A stretch of 64,000 nt of DNA from Thalassia testudinum (lineage: Eukaryota; Streptophyta; Magnoliopsida; Alismatales; Hydrocharitaceae): the NCBI GenBank assembly GCA_037157565.1, contig JAZHRO010000019.1, forward strand, positions 20,337,001 to 20,401,000, read 5' to 3'. A program made the position numbers and the translations under genes. Below, one piece after another: positions 47,902-57,330 of the stretch; within the stretch, counting starts at the first letter, position 1; each line of letters begins with the position of its first letter. The notes below the pieces were generated by a model. It searched no databases, was not told the origin of the DNA, and saw only the letters and a program-made list of their open reading frames with translations.

Positions 47902-50039
47902 AAGCCCCCTCCCTCTCCTCTCCACTCCACTCCACCACCACCACCATCCTACTTACTCCATTGCCGTGAGTGAGGCACTCTGGAGAGAGGGAGTGAGAGC
48001 GAGGAGGAGAGGGAGTGAAGAGAAGGAGAAGGTTAAGCTCGTGAGCTTCGTGGGGGCTCGGCGAAGTGTTGCACGGTCGCCGCGACCCATGCGGGAGGAG
48101 GAGAGCGTCGAGGTGTCACCCCCAACTTCCTACAGTGGTCAGAGCTATAGTAGAGCAGGAGGAGCCGCAGCGGAGCACGGCGAGAGAAGCGGGAGCGCGG
48201 TCTGATACTAGAATTTTTCCAGTATCAGACGTCCAGGGTGCCTTTTGAACGACGGCCTGGACGTCTGGCGAGGACACCAGACATCTGAAAGTGGGTATTC
48301 GTGCTGGTACATCTTCCTCGCGGTTACGGCCATGCAGACCGCACCGTATAGGTGATCTGCTTCGCTAAAACTGGTGCGCTGCTCTGTCGTGTGCAGGAGC
48401 AGCATTCGGAAGGCCCGCAGCTTTTTGGATGTTTAGACAGCTTACTAGATGACCAGAGGACTAGTCGAATGTCTGGAATTAGGTCCAGATGATTGCGGAG
48501 GAGTCCTGGACGTCTGAAGTCATCACAGGAGCCTGAGGTGAGACTTTGTTGACATTTAAGACGTCTGGACTTTATCCTGGATGTCTGATTTGGGCTAGCA
48601 AACTTGTTTTTGACCCGTTTAGTGTTCGATCGGGATCTATTTTACACAAATGAAGTATTTGTGTTTTCCTTGTGAGTTCCTCTACATATTAGAAACCTTT
48701 ACATACTGTTATGAAAATTCTGTTGTGATGTGTTCCTTGGTATAGGACTTTGCCCTGTTGCATGCCTGGGGCTTGTAGAGGCATGTGGGCCTGCAGTTTG
48801 AGCCCCCAGTATTTCCAGATTGTCTAGTAGAGTGGTTTCCCCCTGTTCTATTTTTAAAACATGAATGCAGTCATGAAAATTAGATAACTAGAAACATAGG
48901 ATGTGGCATGAATCCTAAGATGAGAAATAGTTGCACTGTTGTGTGCGTGATTGAGATTGTATTCATAAATGAACGAACTAAATTGTTAGCAACTGCCTGT
49001 TAAAATATGAAATGCCTGTGATAACTAAATAGTTACTATGATATCGCTTGTGCATGTGTTAAATTGTGGAAATACGAGCTGCATGTGTATAATACGAGAA
49101 TGGAATTGTGAATGATGATACCTGGTATAGAATAATGTGGTGAATATGAGCATGAACCCTATGGGGAGTTAGGAGTAGAGCTCCTGTTGATGGATGGAAA
49201 GGCTTGGAAATGTGGATGGGAAGTGTGCTGGCCCTTGAGTATGTAGTACCAAGGAGAGCGACTGTCCCCTTTTTAGTGTAGAGCGAAGCTAGCCGCCCTT
49301 TGGTTGGGACCCGGGGTTAAGATTGGCCACTCAACACCGACTTCTGTTGGCCCTCACGTACACAGTACTGGGGAGAGCTACTATGTAGGGAGGGAGCTAG
49401 CCACCCCACAGGGCCCGGGGTTCAACTAGCCACCCTACACCGACTTGTTAGGCCCAGTGGGCAAACTGGGGTAGTCAGACGAGGGTGCGCGGACTGTGGA
49501 GGGGCGAGACCCCTATTTGGTTCTGTGGGGTTAGACCCCTATTTCTGAGAGGGCTAAGCCCTATACTGTTCCGTGCTGTACTTTGGGCGTACCTGCTAGT
49601 GGAAACGACTGATCGCGTGCTAGTGCGGGGTAGCTACTCGTACGCTTATCGCGTGTGCCGTAGTCACCTCTACATCTGTTTGTGACCTTGGGGTGGTTGA
49701 CCGGGTGTAGGACTACCATGGGGGACTCTCCCGGCCAGGAGAGCACCACGTGCACCTTCTACACTTCGGAAAAGACTACAATCAAGATCGTTCCCACGAG
49801 GAACATGCGAGATCAAGAAAGAAATCTGAAAGTAAACCAATGGGGTGAAAATGAATTACTTGTAAAATAAAATAATTGGAAAAGATAAATTTACCTGCTA
49901 GCTTTTACTGCTTTAGATAGTTTGTTTACCACTCTACTCAGCGTTCGCTGACTCCATTTTCTCATAACCCTTTATAGGTCCAGGAGTTGAGCAGCCCAAG
50001 TTACCGGCTGCAGAGGGTGCTAGACCCTGCCGAGCCCAG

Positions 50040-51993
50040 GTCCCTAGGGTGGCTAGCTCTGCTCTGCACTAGGAGGTAACCTGTGCTTCCCTTGGTACTA
50101 CGTACCCAAGAGACAACACACTTTCCCATTCACTTTTCCAGTTCCATTCCATTTATCTTCAAGAGTTCTACTTCTAATTCCCCATAGGGTTCATGCTCAT
50201 GTTTCTCAGGCCAAGCCATACTAGGTTTCATCATTTCAAGTTTATTCGCATATAGTACGTATTTCCAACATTTAAACTTCTTTTCCTTTCCAATTTATAT
50301 ACAAGCAGCTCGTATTTAATTTCAACCAACAGAAATTACATGTAACAGTTACTAGCAACAGTACTCTACATTTCACATGCAACTGTTATCTAATTGCAGG
50401 CAATTATCATTATTCAATCTACTTATCCAAGACTGCAATTCAGGCATTCAAGACATTCGTTTCAGTGTTTCTGTTCCTAGGATTCATGCCACAACCTAGG
50501 ATCTATCATTCAATCTAGTTTTCAGGTCCTAGGATTCATGCCATACCTTAGGATCTATCATTCAATCTAGTGTCCAGGTCTTAGGATTCATGCCATACCC
50601 TAGGATCTATCATTCAATCTAGTTTTCAGGTCGTAGGATTCATCCCATACCCTAGGATCTATCATTCAATCTAGTTTCCAGGTCCTAGGATTCATGCCAT
50701 ACCCTAGGATCTATCATTCAATCTAGTTTTCAGGTCCTAGGATTCATGCTATACCCTAGGATTTATCATTTATTTCAGATATGCATTAATGTTTGTAATT
50801 AACTAAGGGAAGCCACTCTACCCGCAAAATCGGGAGTAATGGGGGCATGATCGGCAGGTCCATGTGCCTCCACAACCCCTAAAGCTACAACAGAACGAGG
50901 TCCTAACACAAGGATCAATCACAAGGAGCCACTCAGAACAAGATAAAAGTATTTCAAACAAGTAGAAAAACTAATTCTGAGAAGAACATAACCTTAAACG
51001 TGGAAATCGGACCTCGAACGGACCCTAAACGGGTCAAAAATGACAACTCTGACCCAAATCAGACGTCTGGAACACCTTCCAGACATCTTAAAAAGTGGTC
51101 CAGGTCATACCTCACTCTGTGCTGCTCCTCAGATGTCCAGGGATCTTGCTGAACCGTCTGGACCCAGTTCCAAACGTCCAACCACCTCTCTGGAGGTCTG
51201 GAGACACTCTCCGCCGTCTGGTGCCTTGCCTAGACGTCTGAACTACGTGGGAGGGCATGTCCCCGCGCCTTCCCGAAATGAAGCCTGCACGTGAGACAAA
51301 AACTTCCTCAACACGACACGTCTCAGAACCTCGGTGGAATGGCTTGCATGGCCGCATCCGCAAAAGGAGGTACAGGAGGAATTATGTACCTCTCAGTCGT
51401 TTGGAGCTCCCTCCAGAAGTCGGCCGAGTCATCTAGATGTAGGTCCAGACGTCTGATTCTAGGAAAAATTCCCAGAATCATAACCTCCTCATCTTCTTCC
51501 CGCTGCGTGCGACCTTGCTGCGCAGCCGCTCGTCCGCTGCTCTACTGCAGCAGCGTCGGGGAAACCTCCCCGGCACACACTCTGCCTTGCACACGACGGC
51601 AGGCCTCGAGCTGCTTCGGTGAGCGCTCTCTCCCTCACGGCACGCATACTCTTTTCTCTTCCCTCTCGTTGCACTTCTCTCTGCCGCTGCACTCGCCTGC
51701 AGCTACTGCTCGCTCTCACCCTCGCTGAAGGACCACGGGGGATGGAGGGATGTGGGGTGGCGAATGAGGGAGAGGGAAGGGGTATTTGTAGGTGTGGGGG
51801 GGGAAAAGCGTCTACAGCTCTGCGAGGAAAGAAGGAAGAGAAGAGGGCGGCGAGGCTCAGTCTGCACGCGGCACGCGCGCAGACTCGCGATCGTACGCAC
51901 GCAAAAATTTATTTCCAGACGTTTGGGAAGGCGTCCAGACATCTGGACCAACTCCCAGACATCTTAAAGTGTTTTGATGTCATGGTCTTAACA
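50040..51993 (-). repeat. Gypsy LTR copy E2, truncated, nested in E1
   Basis: Begins GTCCCTAGGGTGGC, matching solo LTR A from about 5190, and ends normally with GGTCTTAACA. It keeps hairpins H1 (51061-51088) and H2 (51454-51480) and the palindrome arrays. Frames at 51040-52026 are by-products. Confidence 0.82.
50468..50775. repeat. 52-bp LTR minisatellite, about six copies
   Basis: The longest array of the CCTAGGATCTATCATTCAAT unit in the window; copies A and D have about four and F about three degenerate ones. Confidence 0.85.
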
Positions 51994-52050
51994 CTAGTCG
52001 AGTCGAGTCAGTCTCGGGTCTTGTAGGGATTCGAGAGCCGAGTCGTAACA

Positions 52051-53744
52051 CTTGCACTGTAAGAATCCCGACAACTATTAAGTCCCTTATGTATACAACA
52101 ATCATTATTTGCGCACTAAGACTTGTGTATGAAGTCCAACAAATCAAATTTGAATGTTAGTAGAGTAGTATGTATGATAAAAGTAAATAAGGGAAGATTA
52201 TTTAAAAGAATGGCTACACACTTTTCAATAAAGTCAATTTTTGTTATCATGCTTCTTTTTCTTCTATGTTGAACAATGATTTGTATTTATTCAAATCTTT
52301 ATTATCTTTTAGTCTAAATTTTTTTAGTGAAAGGCATATAATGAGTTGGATCAGAAATTATATGTAAAATCTCTTTTAAATTAACTTGAGTGCAGTTTGA
52401 CTAGAAACACGAGTTGAATTCCACGCACCTTGTCCTTATTTGTATCCAAAGGGAGTTGAAAGTTGATAGTGTTGCAAAACGGCATCAAAACAAATATTTG
52501 AATTTGTTATTGTGATTAGAAAGTAATTTTATATCATGATTACCTCGTGTTCTATCATAAATTCTTGTTGACACTATATAAGGATAGAATTGTGCCCTCC
52601 AGATTAAAAGTTTTTCCCAAAAAAAAAACAATGACGCAACACATTAGGATAAAATTATATGTATATAGAACATGAACCCTAAATGAACAAATAATTTCTT
52701 CAAAAAAGCTTTTAGAAACCTAGATTTTTTTTACTATCATATTAGAATTGATTGAATGTCAAAACACCTTCTTCGTTAAATTACTTTGTGACAACGAAAA
52801 TGAATAAAATATAGAGAAAAAAATTCCATACCAAATGTTTCTATTAAGTAATGTACATTTGTCATCAAAATAATTGAGGCACCTGATTTTTTCATATTTA
52901 TCGGGAAATCAAATTACTTGAAGCATTTTATACGTACATCATATATATTTGGAATATGTACTTGTTGAATGTAAAGGAATCGAAGTTGGCACCATATGCA
53001 TTCCAGAAAATAATAAGAACCTCCGTGAATTTAATGTCCTAAGCCTTGATCCACAGGAATAAAATGCACAAAGGAGAAACTATTCTCCAATAAAATATAA
53101 TTCCAATGATCCTCTTATTATATAAGATCACTCGGGTAAGTTATTGATGCAAAGAATTCTAGTGGAGCCTTCAAGCTTATCTGAGCTTATTCCATGCTTC
53201 CCCTTTGTGTTCATTGTCTCATCTTCATGCCCACATAGCTATTGTAACAAAAAATGGTAGAACTTTGATCAATTTTTGGTACCCATACAATTAAATCATT
53301 TTGAATGTTTACAATAGGTCAACAAATACCGATAGAGAATTTTGAAACAAGAAATTTAATCTTATGTTTATTAGATATCCCACCGCTAATGGAATTACCT
53401 AATTTTCTATTAACTTAACTACAAATCAAATCTCCTTACAATCTACCATCTTCTTACTATGTCACATATAAATCTAATACTTTCACTCTCTTCAATCAAA
53501 CTACATACGAGGCACTCTTGTAGAGGTTAAATCATCAAACCAGCAACTCCAATCCCTATGCTCCGTCCAACACTTGTTCCTCACTCACAGACCATTGAAA
53601 GGGTTAAAAATTGATCTGTGAATAACATTACATCAATCAGTTAAACTCAACTTTCTTCTTTCACCTCCCCCAATGCGAAGTACCTTCTGGAAGTGAACCA
53701 ATCATCTACCACGAACCTTAGCTTCTCTCTCCATGGCTTGTCTA
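52051..53744 (+). repeat. 4.4-kb tandem unit 5, second segment
   Basis: Resumes with CTTGCACTGTAAG and runs through the AATAAAATGCACAAAGG and GTAGAGGTTAAATCA blocks. Confidence 0.82.
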
Positions 53745-54091
53745 GGGAAGAGATATCTTTAACTCAATGACCTAGGTGACGCTTTGTAACAACTCCCTTG
53801 TCAGTATAAGCCCAACATCCATGTGAAATATTGATGGAAGAATGATTTAATTAAAATCAAGCTTGCTAAGATAATCAAAATTGTAAATACAACCTATCAA
53901 TCTCATTAGGACATGACATGATTTAGAAGTTCTTCCTCCTAATGGAGATGCAAATTTTCTCAACCGTCAATTTGCTCCAATGGATGGGGAATGGTGTTTC
54001 AAAAAATTACTGCCTTGGTAGTGTTCAACATGTGTGCACAGTTAGCCTTCATCCTCCAACAATCTTTCTAGACCAATATTCCCACCACTAT
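53745..54091 (+). repeat. 4.4-kb tandem unit 6, first segment
   Basis: Starts with the AAGAGATATCTTTAACTCA marker and is cut after CCCACCACTAT by the young gypsy element. The unit should continue beyond the window with TCTCCTAAGCACAT. Confidence 0.82.
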
Positions 54092-56779
54092 TGTAACGAC
54101 CCGGTTCCCGAGTCCCTACGAGACACGAGAACCGGACCGACTCGACTAATCCCAAGACCCAGTCGTCTAACGAGGAAGTAACCAAAAGACAGTAAAATAA
54201 ACCACATTCAGCATGAATATAACTAACAGTAAAAAGTACAGCAGTAAGGAAAGAAACTACTACAGTAGGCACCACCACAACAGTAAAACAACATTTATCA
54301 TATAACAAAAACTGCAGGTAAAGAAGGTACAGCGGAAACAAAACTACTCACTAGAACAGAAACAAAAGAAGGTACAAAACTGTGGCAACTCTACTGGACC
54401 CTACTCGGCCCAGCGTCCTCTGCAGCCGCCGACCCTGGCTGCTCAACACCTGGTCCTGAAAAAGGTAACGAGTGTAACACGTCAGCAAAACGCTGAGTAG
54501 AGTGGCAAACTAACTAAAGGCAACAGTAGAGGGTACAGTAGCTGTTATGTTCTATTACTTCCTTTATTTACATCTTTCAATTTTTCTCACTATTTCATTT
54601 ACTTCTCAGATCCTTTACTTGATCTCGAATGTCCTCGTGGGACGATCTTGATTGCAGTCTTTTCCAACAGTAGAAGTAGCACGTGGTGCTCTCCTGGCCG
54701 GGAGAGTCCCCCGTGGTGATCCTACCCTCAGTCAACCACCCCAAGGTCACTGACAGACGTAACGGTGACTACGGCACGCGCGATAAACGCACAGGTAGCT
54801 AGCCCGTACTGGCACGCGGTCAGTCGTTTCCGTTAACGGGTGCGCCCAAAGCACAGCACGGAACCAGGGCAGAGCCCTCTCAGTAACAGGGGTCCAACCC
54901 CTCCACAGTAACCAAACCGGGGCCTTGCCCCTCCACAGTCCGCGCACCCTCGTCTGACTACCCTGGTTTGCCCTAGTGGGCCTAACAAGTCGGTGAAGGA
55001 GGCTAGCAGAACCCCGGGGCCCGTGGGGTAGCTAGTACTCTCCTAACACTACTAGCTCTCCTCGGTACTACGTACATGAGGGCCAACAAGTCGGTACAGA
55101 GCGGCCAAGCCTAACCCCGGGTCCCTGGGGCGGCTGGCCCCACTCTGCACTAAAACAAGTACAGGTACTTCCCTTGGTACTGCGTACCCAAGAGACAGTA
55201 CAACTACATCTCAGTTCCATTCCTTTTCTTTCCAGGAGTTCCACTCCTAATTCCCCGTAGGGTTCCAGCCCTTTATCTCAGAACATCATATGTTTCACTT
55301 TCCAGATTCACGTTCTCAATTTCCATGATCTCAAACATGTTTCTTTGTTCATAACAGGCAGCTGTTAATTAATTTCACAGGCAGCTTATATATTCCTTTC
55401 TATTTTTCCAAGACTGCAGTAATATACATTCCACTAGTTTTTCCATCCTAGGATTCATGCCATATCCTAGGATCTATCATACAATCTAGTTTTCCGGCCC
55501 TAGGATTCATGCAACACCTAGGAGCTATCATTCCATACATTTCTCGTTCCTAGGGTTCATGCAATGCCCTAGGTTCTAGTTATGGTTCCATACTTTAACA
55601 GATTTTATTACTACATAAAACCACTCTACCAGGTACAACGGAAGTAATGGGGGCGTGGTCGGGAATCCCGCGCGCCTCCGTGACTCTCAAGACGGCAACC
55701 GAACGAGGTCCTATCACAAGGATCAAACACAAGGAGTGTCTCAAAACAGTGTATAGCTACTGTAGGCGGGTAGAGGAATAAATTCTGAATCGAACGCAAC
55801 TCGAATCGCGGAAAACGGAGCCCAAACGGGCCCTAAACGGGTCGAGAAAGACAATACTGTGCAAAATCAGATGTCTGGAACTCCTCCCAGACGTCTTAAA
55901 CGGTGGATCAGAGAATTACCTGTTCGGCGTGGTTCCCCGGACGTCCAGAAGTCTGTGGCGACGTCTCTCCTAGATCCCAGACGTCCGATGGTCTCTCCGG
56001 ACGTCTGGAGGTCACTCCCGCCGTCTGGTCCAACTTCCAGACGTCGGATTCGCAAAGGATGACGAATCCGAACACCTGCGCACAGCCAACCCTCCTCCTT
56101 CAGTACGGCCAGTCGACAAAAGAAGAAGGAGAAAGCGGAACTCACCTTTCAGACGTCTGTATGATCACACAGACGTCGGCCTTGCCGTCTGGATATCAGT
56201 CCAGACGTCTGATTCTGGAGATTTTTCCAGAATCAGAACCTCGCTCGGCCTCCGCTCGCGACGCCGCCCGCGTCGCACCTCGCGCGTCCGCTGCTCCGCC
56301 CGCAGCAGGTCCCTCTTCGCGACGCTCTGCGCCCCCTGCGCCCTCCGCCGGCCGGCCAAGCCGCTCCCGGCGAGCTCGCCCTCACGGCAGAGTCCCGCCC
56401 TCGCACGCCGCAGCTCCTCCGCGCCTTTGCTGCGCCGCTGCCGCTGCGCCCTCGCGTCCGCTCGCTCCGCCCGCAGCAGGAGAGGAGGAAGATGGTGGAG
56501 ACGGGAGGGGAGGCGCGCCCCCTCCCCCTTTTAACGTCGCGCGGAGAGGAGGAGAGAGACGGCCGCAGTCGCCTGCAGCCACAGAGAAGATGCGGATCGC
56601 AGGTCTGCGCGCACAGGCGCGCAGACGAATATTCCGTGCGAGTATAACTGTTCGTCAGACGTCTGTAAACTATCCCGGACGTCTGGTCAGACGTCTGGAT
56701 GTGATCCCAGACGTCTTGACAGACGTCTGGGCCACCTCCCAGACGTCTTAAAAGACGTCTGGGGTACGCGCTCGTTACA
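54092..56779 (-). repeat. 3' LTR of young gypsy element
   Basis: 2688 bp, TGTAACG...CGTTACA, a perfect 7-bp terminal inverted repeat. The left flank is ACTAT (54087-54091), the presumed target duplication. It has at least 16 GACGTC sites between about 55889 and 56763, hairpins H1 at 55869-55896 and H2 at 56210-56235, and a degenerate 52-bp minisatellite at 55441-55580. A TATA-like TTAAAAGG (minus strand, plus 56527-56534) separates two palindrome clusters. The 282-residue plus frame at 55903-56751 crosses the GC-rich core and palindromes and has no domain, so I reject it as a gene. Confidence 0.92.
56655..56763. promoter_or_regulatory. U3 array of AGACGTCT palindromes
   Basis: Seven GACGTC sites in about 110 bp, near the U3 start of the element. 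GACGTC is a C-box type ACGT core known as a bZIP target in plants, so a regulatory role is plausible but not shown. Confidence 0.55.
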
Positions 56780-56865
56780 ATATAACAAACTCAAAGGAAG
56801 TTTCGTCCCCGAAACTTGCGCCAACTAGGGTGCGGAAAAAGGATGTCCAAATAACCATAACAAAC
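56780..56865 (-). other. 3' untranslated segment; expected polypurine tract absent
   Basis: Element strand: GGGGACGAAACTTCC, then CTTTGAGTTTGTTAT touching the LTR. The same 15 bases occur at 56857-56871, overlapping the pol stop codon. Tekay/Del elements normally have a long G-rich purine run at this place; none is present. Confidence 0.75.
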
Positions 56866-57330
56866 TCAAAGAGGACCGAAGCCGGTCCGAAAAGACGTAC
56901 CCGCGAAAAGCTCTGGGTACCGCTCCCGCATTGCCGCCTCAGGCTCCCAGGTAGCCTCCTCGTACCGCTGGCTCCTCCACAAAACCTTTACCAGGGGTAC
57001 TTGCTTTCGTCTCAACCTACGGACGGCTCGGTCTAGGATCTGCACTGGCCGCTCGGGGTAGGTCAGGTCGTCGCTCACCTCGACGCTCTCGTGACTCAGT
57101 ACGTGGCTGGGATCGGCTACGTACTTCCTGAGGTTGGACACGTGGGACACGTCGTGCACACCAGAAAGCTGCGGGGGAAGGGCAAGTCTGTAAGCAACGG
57201 GTCCAACCCGCTCCAGGACCTCGAAGGGCCCCACGAACCTCGGCGCGAGCTTCCCTCTCACCCCAAACCGCTGTAAGCCCTTCATGGGCGAAACACGAAG
57301 GAAGACGTGGTCCCCAACCTCGAACTGCAC
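56866..57330 (-). CDS. pol: Integrase C-terminal domain and chromodomain (frame-shifted remnant)
   Basis: 154 codons from the frame switch near the deletion junction to the stop. Residues 1-75 carry the GPF/Y-type integrase C-terminal region ([44 protein letters not shown]). Residues about 95-143 carry a chromodomain-like module ([42 protein letters not shown]). In chromoviruses this module is thought to guide integration into heterochromatin. No true start is needed: in an intact element it would be the end of the polyprotein. The displayed start codon is GTG, so independent translation is unlikely. Confidence 0.8.
   Translation of the reverse strand: MQFEVGDHVFLRVSPMKGLQRFGVRGKLAPRFVGPFEVLERVGPVAYRLALPPQLSGVHDVSHVSNLRKYVADPSHVLSHESVEVSDDLTYPERPVQILDRAVRRLRRKQVPLVKVLWRSQRYEEATWEPEAAMRERYPELFAGTSFRTGFGPL

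Larger units (their letters stand above)
47708..52050 (+). mobile_element. Composite: gypsy LTR with a second, inverted LTR inside
   Basis: The outer LTR (E1, plus) runs TGTAAAGACCC at 47708 to about 50039 and ends with 51994-52050 (...GAGTCGTAACA). It is flanked by CTTGT (47703-47707) and CTTGC (52051-52055), a target duplication with one change. Inside is an inverted LTR (E2). E1 sequence expected between 50039 and 51994 (about 150 bp) and the first kilobase of E2 are missing, so the nesting was followed by deletion. Confidence 0.82.

Noticed and set aside
55903..56751. 282-residue open frame in the gypsy 3' LTR, repeated at 63145-63993
   Set aside because: It crosses palindromes, the TATA-like box and the GC-rich leader, lies antisense to the element, has no domain, and exists only because GC-rich sequence has few stops. 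Its repetition simply reflects the two LTRs.
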